From: Azospirillum oleiclasticum
Lineage (GTDB): Bacteria; Pseudomonadota; Alphaproteobacteria; Azospirillales; Azospirillaceae
Direction of reading: 5' to 3'
Assembly: GCF_013423485.1 (NCBI RefSeq)
Contig: NZ_JABFFR010000038.1
Coordinates: 1-39,308 of the forward strand
DNA: 39,308 nt
This document shows positions 32,889 to 39,308 of the stretch, one piece after another. Numbering within the stretch: position 1 is the first letter of the stretch; every line of letters starts with the position of its first letter. The notes under the pieces were generated by a model. The model made no database searches, was not told where the DNA came from, and saw only the letters and a program-made list of their open reading frames with translations. Made by a program: the position numbers and the translations under genes.

Positions 32889-33937
32889 CCGCCCCGGCGC
32901 GCATCGCCCCACCCCGCATCGACGACGTGGCCGCCGCCGCGGGTGTGTCCACGGCGACGGTCGACCGCGTGCTCAACCGCCGCAAGGGGGTGAGGCAGCG
33001 CACGGTGGAGCGTGTGCTGGCCGCCGCCAGCGCGCTGGGCTATCTCGGCGTGGAGGATTGCGAGCGGCTGGCCCGGCCGCGCCCGCCCAACGTCGCCTTC
33101 CTGCTGCCGATGGGCAGAAACCCCTATCTGCGGTTGCTGGGCGAGAAGCTGCGGGATCTCGCCGCGTCGCGGCTGCGCGACGGGGCGCGGGTGCGCTGCT
33201 TCTTCATCGACAGCTTCGACGCCGGCGCGCTGGCCGCCGCCATCCAGCATCACGCCGCCTGGGCCGACGGTCTGGGCTTCCTCGCCATCGACCATCCGCT
33301 GGTGCGCGAGGCGGTGGCGGCGGTGACCGCCGCCGGCAAGCACGTCGCCACCATCGTCTCCGACCTGTCGCCCGGCACGGGTGCGGCCCATTTCGGGCTC
33401 GACAACCGCGCCGCCGGCCGCACCGCCGCCTATCTGCTGGGGCGCTTCTGCGGCCCGGCCGGGGGCAGCGTGGCGCTGGTCGCCGGAAGCCGCATCTACC
33501 GCGCCCATTCCGAGCGCGAGACGGGATTCCTGGCGCTGATCGAGGAACGCTTCCCCAACCTGCGCGTGGTCGGCATGGTGGAGGGCCATGACGAGCGCGA
33601 CCGCAACCACCGCCTGACCGCCGCCCTGCTCGACCGCCACCCGGACCTCGCCGGCATCTACAACGTCGGCGGCTCCTCCGACGGCATCGGCCGGGCGCTG
33701 CGGGAGGCGCGCCGCGGCGACCGTGTGGTCTTCATCGGCCACGGGCTGACCGCCGACACCCGCCGCCTGCTGACCGACGGCACCATGGACGCGGTGATCA
33801 ACTCCGACCCCGACGCGGTGCTGGCCGCCGCCCTGGACTGGCTGACCCGCCGCCATCTGGGCGAGGCCCCCGCCGCCGGCACCGCGCCGCCCATCACCAT
33901 GGACATCATCGTCCGCGAAAGCCTGCCCGCGGTTTGA
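32870..33937 (+). CDS. LacI-family transcriptional regulator
   Basis: A 355-residue regulator (354 if the second ATG at 32873 is used). An N-terminal LacI helix-turn-helix, RIDDVAAAAGVSTATVDRVL followed by NRRKGVRQRTVERVLAAA, is joined to a periplasmic-binding-protein-like sensor with FLLPMGRNPYLRLLGEKL and later GIYNVGGSSDGIG. It is divergent from the TRAP operon and most likely controls it in response to the transported compound; that is inference from position. No ribosome site is obvious before the double ATG, so the exact start is uncertain. Confidence 0.9.
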   Translation: MMVFDGSAPARIAPPRIDDVAAAAGVSTATVDRVLNRRKGVRQRTVERVLAAASALGYLGVEDCERLARPRPPNVAFLLPMGRNPYLRLLGEKLRDLAASRLRDGARVRCFFIDSFDAGALAAAIQHHAAWADGLGFLAIDHPLVREAVAAVTAAGKHVATIVSDLSPGTGAAHFGLDNRAAGRTAAYLLGRFCGPAGGSVALVAGSRIYRAHSERETGFLALIEERFPNLRVVGMVEGHDERDRNHRLTAALLDRHPDLAGIYNVGGSSDGIGRALREARRGDRVVFIGHGLTADTRRLLTDGTMDAVINSDPDAVLAAALDWLTRRHLGEAPAAGTAPPITMDIIVRESLPAV

Positions 33938-34035
33938 GGATTCGCAAAGAAGACCCCGCAGCCGGCCGCTACGCTTCTGTCCAAGGCGGCCTCCTCCCCG
34001 GTATGGCCGCGCATCGTCAACCAGGGACAGCCATC

Positions 34036-34242
34036 ATGACCGGCACGCACCACGACGAGGGCATGTACGAGACCTTCAACCCCGTCATCTTCATCATCGG
34101 CATTCTCGCCGCGGCGGGGCTTCTGCTGATCCTGCCGATCGGCTTCATCTTCCACCCGGTCCCTCTGCTCTACGCAGCCCTGGCCGCCACGGCGCTGTTC
34201 TTCGTGGTCATCTTCATGATCACGGCGGTGCCGAAGGCGTGA
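34036..34242 (+). CDS. Small two-span membrane protein
   Basis: A 68-residue protein with two hydrophobic helices (VIFIIGILAAAGLLLILPIG and LLYAALAATALFFVVIFMIT) after a short polar start with GTHHDEGMYETFNP. I do not recognise the family. The ATG at 34036 follows AGGGAC; an in-frame upstream ATG would add a Pro/Gly-rich stretch without a ribosome site. It stands alone between the LacI-type regulator and the convergent GlxA-type regulator. Confidence 0.65.
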   Translation: MTGTHHDEGMYETFNPVIFIIGILAAAGLLLILPIGFIFHPVPLLYAALAATALFFVVIFMITAVPKA

Positions 34243-34288
34243 AGGGCCGGCCGGGCGGTGCGGGTCCGGCACGGCGGACACCCGCCGC

Positions 34289-35320
34289 TCAGGACGGCCG
34301 GTCCCCCGCAAAGGCCGGCACGCGGAACTTCCGCCGGTAGGCACCGGGCGAAAGGCCGGTCGTGCGCTTGAACAGGCGCCGGAAGAAGGCGGGATCCTCG
34401 TAGCCGACCCTCCACCCGATCTCGTCGATCGGCGCCTCGGTGCGCTCCAGACGGCGCTTGGCGTCCTCGACGCGCAGGCGTTGCGCGTACTCCAGCGGCG
34501 GGTGGCCGGTGGCGAGCGTGAAGTGGCGCTTGAATGTGCGCTCCGCCATACCGGACCGCCGCACCATCTCCTCCACCGGGTTGGCCACCGCGAAGTTCTT
34601 CTCCAGCCAGACCTGCGCGTCGGCGACCGTCGCGTCGCCGTGATCCGTGCGCCCGCGGAAGACGATGTAGGGTGCCAGCCCCTCCTGGTGCCATTGCAGC
34701 GCGAAGAAGCGCGCCACCGCCTGCGCCGCCGTGGCGCCGACATGCCGCGCGATCAGGTAGAGGACAAGGTCGTGCCACGTCATGGAAGCGCCGGAGGTGA
34801 CGAGCTCCTCCCGCTCCCCGGACACGACCAGCACCCGCTCCGGCAACACCGGCACCCGGGGGAAGGCGCTGCGGAACGGCTTCGCATAGCCCCAGTGCAC
34901 CGTCGCCGGCCGACCGTCGAACAGGCCGGTCTCCGCCAGCAGGAAGATCCCCGAGCAGGCCGAGCACAGGAGCGCCCCGTTCCGGTGCATGCGGTCCGCC
35001 CAGCCGACCAGCTCCGGGTAGCGCCCGCCCGCCCAGCCGCCGCGACCCACCAGCACGGACGGCACGATCACGATGTCCGTCGTCTCCACCGCGGCGGTTG
35101 CGCGCTGGACCACGACGGGAATGCCGCTCGCCAGCATCACCGGGCCCGGCGCCGCCCCCACGATCTCGACGGTGAAGGGCGGGGTCTCCGGAATCGCGTC
35201 GTCCAGCCCGGCCAGCATCCCGAACGAGCCCAGCACGTCGTGGATGCCCGTCAATGTCGACGCCACCGCGTCGGGAAAGGCGATCAGGCTGACGTGCAGC
35301 GGCTTGGGATGGGCGATCAT
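34289..35320 (-). CDS. GlxA-type regulator: DJ-1/PfpI domain fused to AraC DNA-binding domain
   Basis: A 343-residue transcriptional regulator. Residues 1 to about 190 form a DJ-1/PfpI-like domain with the nucleophile-elbow segment LLCSACSGIFLLAETGLFDG; the C-terminal third holds two AraC helix-turn-helix motifs (VEEMVRRSGMAERTFKRHFT and IDEIGWRVGYEDPAFFRRLF, then KRTTGLSPGAYRRKFR). Such proteins usually activate a neighbouring operon. The ATG at 35320 follows a GGGGGT site. It is divergent from the methyltransferase gene, its likeliest target, and symmetric repeats lie between the two. Confidence 0.92.
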   Translation of the reverse strand: MIAHPKPLHVSLIAFPDAVASTLTGIHDVLGSFGMLAGLDDAIPETPPFTVEIVGAAPGPVMLASGIPVVVQRATAAVETTDIVIVPSVLVGRGGWAGGRYPELVGWADRMHRNGALLCSACSGIFLLAETGLFDGRPATVHWGYAKPFRSAFPRVPVLPERVLVVSGEREELVTSGASMTWHDLVLYLIARHVGATAAQAVARFFALQWHQEGLAPYIVFRGRTDHGDATVADAQVWLEKNFAVANPVEEMVRRSGMAERTFKRHFTLATGHPPLEYAQRLRVEDAKRRLERTEAPIDEIGWRVGYEDPAFFRRLFKRTTGLSPGAYRRKFRVPAFAGDRPS

Positions 35321-35339
35321 GCAGACCCCCGTCTCCAAA

Positions 35340-35379
35340 GGAACCGTTTGGCACGAACGGACCGGTTCCGGCATGTGCC
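35340..35379. promoter_or_regulatory. Interleaved inverted repeats between GlxA-type regulator and methyltransferase
   Basis: GGAACCG (35340-35346) pairs with CGGTTCC (35363-35369), and GGCAC (35350-35354) pairs with GTGCC (35375-35379). They lie in the 144-bp divergent region, just upstream of the regulator start, and may form its operator. Confidence 0.4.
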
Positions 35380-35464
35380 GCTCTCGCGGCCGGCGGCGTG
35401 CGCGAGCATGGTCGGGCTCCCGGCGCGACGGTGTCCCGTCGCCCCGATTATCGGAGAGGAACCC

Positions 35465-36523
35465 ATGCGGATCAATCAGCAAGAGCTCGATGCCGTGGTC
35501 GCCCGCCTGTTCGGCGATCTTTCGGCCGGCTACGGCGGCGTGCTGGTCAGCATCGGCGCCAGGCTGGGCCTGTACAAGGCGATGGCCGGGGCGGGCCCGC
35601 TCAGCTCCGCCGAGCTGGCGTGCCGGACCGGCTGCGCCGAGCGCTACCTGAGGGAATGGCTGAACGCCCAGGTCGCCGGCGGCTACGTCGCCTACCATCC
35701 CTTGAGCCGCACCTACGAGCTGACGCCGGAACAGGCGCTGGTGCTGGCCGACGACACCAGCCCCGTCTACATGCCGAACGGCTGGCAGGTCGTGGCCTCC
35801 ATGTGGGCCGACGAGGAAAAGGCGCTGGAGGCCTTCCGGACCGGCAAGGGAATCCACTGGGGCGACCACGACGAGCGGATGGTCTGCGGCGTCGCCGCCT
35901 TCTTCCGCAACGGCTACCGTGCCAGCCTGGTGAACGAGTGGCTGCCGGCGCTGGACGGCGTCGTGGCGAAGCTGCGCGAGGGGGCCACCGTCGCCGACGT
36001 GGGCTGCGGGCATGGGCATTCCACCGTGTTGATGGCGGAAGCCTTCCCGCGGTCGCGCTTCCGGGGATTCGACCTCCACGAGGGCTCGATCGCGACCGCC
36101 CGCCGCGTGGCGGCCGAAGCCGGGCTTTCCGACCGCGTCCGCTTCGATGTGGCGGCGGCCGACGCCTATCCGGGCGAGGGCTACGACCTCATCTGCTTCT
36201 TCGATTGCCTGCACGACATGGGCCGGCCGGTCGCCGCGGCGGAACACGCGCGGCGCAGCCTCGCCCCCGACGGGTCGGTGATGCTGATCGAGCCCATGGC
36301 CGGCGAGCGGGTGGAGGACAACGCGAACCCGGTCGGCCGCCTCTATTACGCCGCGTCGACGACCCTGTGCTGCGCCCACGCCATCGCCGAACAAGGCACC
36401 CACGTGCTGGGCGCCCAGGCCGGGGAACGGGGGCTGGGCGACGTCTTCCGGCATGCCGGCTTCCGCCACCTCCGCCGGGTCGCGGAGACACCGTTCAACA
36501 TGGTTCTGGAAGTCCGGCGGTAA
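35465..36523 (+). CDS. SAM-dependent methyltransferase with N-terminal winged-helix domain
   Basis: A 352-residue class I methyltransferase. An N-terminal helical/winged-helix region (LGLYKAMAGAGPLSSAELAC, then RTGCAERYLREWLNAQVAGG) precedes the SAM motif VADVGCGHGHST near residue 178 and the FDLHEGSIATARR and FFDCLHDMG segments. The layout resembles the Rv2258c-like group, whose winged helix serves dimerisation. The substrate is unknown, probably a small molecule. The ATG at 35465 follows GGAGAGGA. It is divergent from the GlxA-type regulator, which may control it. Confidence 0.88.
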   Translation: MRINQQELDAVVARLFGDLSAGYGGVLVSIGARLGLYKAMAGAGPLSSAELACRTGCAERYLREWLNAQVAGGYVAYHPLSRTYELTPEQALVLADDTSPVYMPNGWQVVASMWADEEKALEAFRTGKGIHWGDHDERMVCGVAAFFRNGYRASLVNEWLPALDGVVAKLREGATVADVGCGHGHSTVLMAEAFPRSRFRGFDLHEGSIATARRVAAEAGLSDRVRFDVAAADAYPGEGYDLICFFDCLHDMGRPVAAAEHARRSLAPDGSVMLIEPMAGERVEDNANPVGRLYYAASTTLCCAHAIAEQGTHVLGAQAGERGLGDVFRHAGFRHLRRVAETPFNMVLEVRR

Positions 36524-36577
36524 CCGACGCTCGTCCCGCCGAAACAATCAGTACACCAAACAAACGACTCCCCCCGC

Positions 36578-36620
36578 GCCGCGACCGGGCGTACCCTCGT
36601 CCCTGATGGCGGGTCGCGGC
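36578..36620 (+). other. Long-loop inverted repeat before the DUF2189 gene
   Basis: GCCGCGACC (36578-36586) and GGTCGCGGC (36612-36620) are perfect 9-bp arms 25 nt apart, ending 45 bp before the start of the next gene. It could fold in the mRNA leader or be a protein-binding site. Confidence 0.35.
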
Positions 36621-36665
36621 CCTGGTCGTGCCCCGCGCGGATCGGCGATTTGGGGAGGAACCGTC

Positions 36666-37559
36666 ATGGCTATCCGGAACCCCGTCGAATGGGGCGTTGA
36701 TCATTGGAGGGGCTGGTCGCACGCGGTGGGCACGGCCGGACGGGCGGCGTACCGGCGGGAGGAGGACGCGGCCAGCCTGCTGCCCGCGGTGCGGCGCATC
36801 GGCATCGCCGATCTGGGGGAAGCGCTGAAGCGCGGCATCGACGACTTCATGGCCTGCCGCACCGACGTGATCTTCCTGGCGATCGTCTACCCGGTGGCCG
36901 GGCTGATCCTGTCGCAGGTGATCTTCGGCCGCGACCTGCTGCATCTGCTGTTCCCGCTGGTGTCGGGCTTCGCGCTGCTGGGCCCCTTCGCCGCGGTCGG
37001 CCTCTACGCCATGAGCCGCCGCCGCGAGGAGGGGGAGGCCGTCTCCTGGTCCGACGCCTTCCGCGTGACGGGCTCGCCCTCCTTCGGCGGGGTGATGGCG
37101 CTGGGGCTGGTCCTGACCGCGGTGTTCCTTCTGTGGCTGCTGGCGGCCTGGGGCATTCACGCCGCCACGCTGGGGCCGGAGCCGCCGGCCAGCCTCGGCA
37201 CACTGCTCGACGCGGTGTTCACCACCCGCGCCGGCTGGACGATGCTGGTGGTCGGCATGGGCGTGGGCTTCCTGTTCGCGCTGCTGGTGCTGACCATCAG
37301 CGTGGTCTCCTTCCCGCTGCTGATCGACCGGCGCGCCAGCGTCGGCACCGCCATCCGCGTCTCGGCCCGCGCCGTGGCGCTCAACCCGGTGCCGATGGCG
37401 GCCTGGGGGCTGGTGGTGGCGGGGGCGCTGGTGGCCGGCACGTTGCCGCTGTTCGTCGGGCTGATCGTGGTGATGCCGGTGCTGGGGCACGCCACCTGGC
37501 ACCTCTACCGCCGGGTGCTGCCGCGCGGCCCGATCGACCGGCCCTTTGGCCGAGTCTGA
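36666..37559 (+). CDS. DUF2189-family inner-membrane protein
   Basis: A 297-residue membrane protein with about six hydrophobic helices. Family segments include LGEALKRGIDDFMACRTDVIF, LLFPLVSGFALLGPFAAVGL, the WSDAFRVTGSP loop and a C-terminal LPLFVGLIVVMPVLGHATWH. Some annotations describe DUF2189 as a putative cytochrome c oxidase-related membrane protein, but no function is firmly known. The ATG at 36666 has a strong GGGGAGGA site. It is convergent with the glycosyltransferase gene, 30 bp apart. Confidence 0.85.
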   Translation: MAIRNPVEWGVDHWRGWSHAVGTAGRAAYRREEDAASLLPAVRRIGIADLGEALKRGIDDFMACRTDVIFLAIVYPVAGLILSQVIFGRDLLHLLFPLVSGFALLGPFAAVGLYAMSRRREEGEAVSWSDAFRVTGSPSFGGVMALGLVLTAVFLLWLLAAWGIHAATLGPEPPASLGTLLDAVFTTRAGWTMLVVGMGVGFLFALLVLTISVVSFPLLIDRRASVGTAIRVSARAVALNPVPMAAWGLVVAGALVAGTLPLFVGLIVVMPVLGHATWHLYRRVLPRGPIDRPFGRV

Positions 37560-37589
37560 CCGGGCCCTGTAGACCGGACATCCGGACGC

Positions 37590-38357
37590 CTATCCCGCCA
37601 TCCGCTGGTAGGCGTCCGGATCGAACTGCGGGAAGAGCTGTGCGGCCATGAAGGGCGGCAGCACATATTGCGGGTAGCATTTTGACGAATTTCGCCCGTG
37701 TATCGTGTGCACACACAGCCCGATGTGATCGTCCAGAAGGGCGCAGCGCCCGCCGGCGGCCAGTGCCGGCTCGATGAAGCCGCTGTCCTCGCCGAAGCCG
37801 GTGTCGGGAAAGGGCGTGCGCTCCCACAGGCTGCGGCGGAACACATAGCTGAACCCGAAGCCCATCAGGTTGCGCAGGTCGTCCGGCGACGCCTTGTACA
37901 CCGCGCAATCGATCCCCCGCGCGCCCCAAACGAAATGATGGCCGTCGCCCACCCGCTGGTCCCAGTAGCCGAGCTTGCCGGACAGCGCGTGGAAGAGGAA
38001 GAAGCCCGCCAGCTTGACGATGTCGGCGCCGCTCCGCTCCAGCATCATCGCCATGGTGGTCAGATACTTGGGGGCGTAATAGTCGTCGTCGTCGAACTGC
38101 ACGATGATGCCGCCGCGCGCGCGCTCGATCAGCCGGTTCCGCTTGGCTCCCAGCGACAGCCGCTCCGTCTGGTGCTCATAGCGGATGCGCGGGTCGCGGA
38201 GCCCGGCCAGCAGGTCGCACGGCACCTCCCCGTCGTCGGCCACCAGCCATTCCCAATTCCGGTGATCCTGCTTGCGCACGCAGTCGAGCAGCAGGCCGAG
38301 CATCGGCCCGCGGTTGGCGGTCGGTGTGATGATGCTGACCGCGGGCGTTCGCGTCAT
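37590..38357 (-). CDS. Family 2 (GT-A) glycosyltransferase
   Basis: A 255-residue glycosyltransferase with a GT-A fold. It shows AVSIITPTANRGPMLGLLLD, the nucleotide-sugar site EWLVADDGE, the RLSLGAKRNRLIERARGGII segment and the metal-binding QFDDDDYYAPKYL (D-x-D). It transfers a sugar to an unknown acceptor, presumably a surface polysaccharide or protein glycan. I chose the ATG at 38357 by family start; an in-frame ATG 42 nt upstream is possible since no clear ribosome site marks either. It is divergent from the TPR gene at the right edge, which may belong to the same surface function. Confidence 0.88.
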   Translation of the reverse strand: MTRTPAVSIITPTANRGPMLGLLLDCVRKQDHRNWEWLVADDGEVPCDLLAGLRDPRIRYEHQTERLSLGAKRNRLIERARGGIIVQFDDDDYYAPKYLTTMAMMLERSGADIVKLAGFFLFHALSGKLGYWDQRVGDGHHFVWGARGIDCAVYKASPDDLRNLMGFGFSYVFRRSLWERTPFPDTGFGEDSGFIEPALAAGGRCALLDDHIGLCVHTIHGRNSSKCYPQYVLPPFMAAQLFPQFDPDAYQRMAG

Positions 38358-38460
38358 GGCGGGGGTGTTCCGGTCGCTGGTTGCCGTAGATGATCGCAAG
38401 CGCGGGCCCGCTCTGGCAAGATCGCGTCCGGCATTTGGGAAAAAGAGGAGAGCGGAGCCG

Positions 38461-39308
38461 ATGGATGGGTTCGCCGCTGCCGTCGCGGCGGAACGGGCCG
38501 GGCGTCTGGTCGATGCCCGCGCCGGCTATCTGGCGGTGCTGGAGCGCAAGCCCGGCCACGCCGCCGCCGCGCACCGGCTGGGCCTCGTCGCCTTCCGGCT
38601 GGGCCGGGCGGGGGAGGCGGTGCAGTGGCTGCAGAAATCCCTCGCCATCCGCGAGGACGCCGAGGTGCTGATCGATTTCGGCGAGGTGCTGCGCGCGCTG
38701 GGCCAGTTCGAGGCCGCCGCCGCCGTGCACGCCGCCGCTCTGAAGCGGTCCCCCGACGCGCCCGATGCCTGGTTCGGCCGCGCCGTCGCCCTGCACACGC
38801 TGGGCCGGCTGGCGGAGGCGGAGGCCGCCTACCGCGGCCTGCTCGCCCGCCGCCCCGACGTGGCGGAGGCGCACGACAACCTCGGCGTCTGCCTGCTGCG
38901 GCTGGGCCGCGCCGCCGAGGCGGTCGCCGCCCACCGCGAAGCGCTGCGCCGCAACCCCGACGCCGCCGGCGCCTGGAACAACCTCGCCAGCGCGCTCCAG
39001 GCCACCGGACAGCCGGCGGCGGCGGCCGACGCCTGCCGCGAGGCGGCCATGCTGCGCCCGGACTGGGTGGCCCCGCGCCACAACCTCGCCTGCCTGACGC
39101 TCGACGCCGGCGACGCGGCCGAGGCCGCCGCCACCGCCCGCCGCGCCGCGACGCTGGCCCCCGACGATACCGGGCCGTGGGGGGTGCTGGGCCGCGCGCT
39201 GCGCGACGCCGGCCGGCCGGAGGACGCGGTGACGGCGCTGGCCCACGCCCTGGCGCTCGATCCGACGGACGCCGGCACCGCGCTCGACCTCGCCGAGCTG
39301 CTGCGCCG
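38461..39308 (+). CDS. Tetratricopeptide repeat protein, 3' part beyond the right edge
   Basis: The first 282 residues of a TPR protein. About eight 34-residue repeats are visible, for example AWFGRAVALHTLGRLAEAEA, AHDNLGVCLLRLGRAAEAVA and AWNNLASALQATGQPAAAAD, with the usual Trp, Gly, Tyr/Leu and Ala pattern. No signal peptide is present. In many alphaproteobacteria such repeats lead into an O-GlcNAc-transferase-like or glycosyltransferase domain, but the C-terminus lies outside the window. The ATG at 38461 follows AGGAGAG. It diverges from the family 2 glycosyltransferase gene across 103 bp. Confidence 0.9.
   Translation, partial: MDGFAAAVAAERAGRLVDARAGYLAVLERKPGHAAAAHRLGLVAFRLGRAGEAVQWLQKSLAIREDAEVLIDFGEVLRALGQFEAAAAVHAAALKRSPDAPDAWFGRAVALHTLGRLAEAEAAYRGLLARRPDVAEAHDNLGVCLLRLGRAAEAVAAHREALRRNPDAAGAWNNLASALQATGQPAAAADACREAAMLRPDWVAPRHNLACLTLDAGDAAEAAATARRAATLAPDDTGPWGVLGRALRDAGRPEDAVTALAHALALDPTDAGTALDLAELLR

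Overview
The window reads as chromosomal DNA of an Azospirillum species, an alphaproteobacterium. It is very G+C-rich. The strongest pointer is the glutamate synthase large subunit at 12308-16855. It is 1515 residues long, has a 36-residue propeptide before the nucleophile Cys37, and its [3Fe-4S] cysteines fall at mature positions 1102, 1108 and 1113, as known for A. brasilense GltB. No rRNA, tRNA, CRISPR array or transposase was seen.

Layout. 1-2.2 kb: a chemoreceptor cut by the left edge, preceded in its operon by a secreted Cache-domain protein. 2.2-5.4 kb: a ketopantoate reductase (panE) and an EF-G paralogue closed by a strong terminator. 5.4-9.0 kb: a single-polypeptide MmeI-like (type IIL/IIG) restriction-modification enzyme behind a very AT-rich leader. 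9.0-10.9 kb: small genes, namely an HhH-like protein, a molbindin, and a two-gene HEPN cassette. 10.9-19.2 kb: the nitrogen block aatA, gltB and gltD, with a hicAB module (hicA carries an in-frame stop) and a DUF2442 gene between gltB and gltD. 19.6-20.2 kb: an unknown protein coupled to a HicB-like protein. 20.4-23.4 kb: uppP, a thioesterase, a TPR protein and a YeeZ-like SDR. 23.6-28.5 kb: the replication block dnaN-recF-gyrB, without dnaA next to it. 28.5-29.3 kb: a small protein and a nucleotidyltransferase coupled to gyrB. 29.4-33.9 kb: a TRAP transporter operon with a VOC protein and a divergent LacI-type regulator. 34.0-39.3 kb: a small membrane protein, a GlxA/AraC regulator divergent from a methyltransferase, a DUF2189 membrane protein, a family 2 glycosyltransferase, and a TPR protein cut by the right edge.

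How it works together. GltB and GltD form NADPH-glutamate synthase and AatA uses its glutamate, so 10.9-19.2 kb is central nitrogen assimilation. DnaN, RecF and GyrB serve replication and repair. Between these core blocks sit compact accessory cassettes of defence or toxin-antitoxin character: the MmeI-like enzyme, the HEPN pair, hicAB, the HicB-like pair and the gyrB-linked nucleotidyltransferase pair. Three of the pairs have overlapping reading frames. The most promising candidates for undescribed systems are the HEPN plus 250-residue partner (9682-10811), the 102-residue protein plus HicB-like partner (19591-20171), and the small protein plus nucleotidyltransferase behind gyrB (28493-29303). 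All functional roles rest on reading motifs by eye; no database search was possible.
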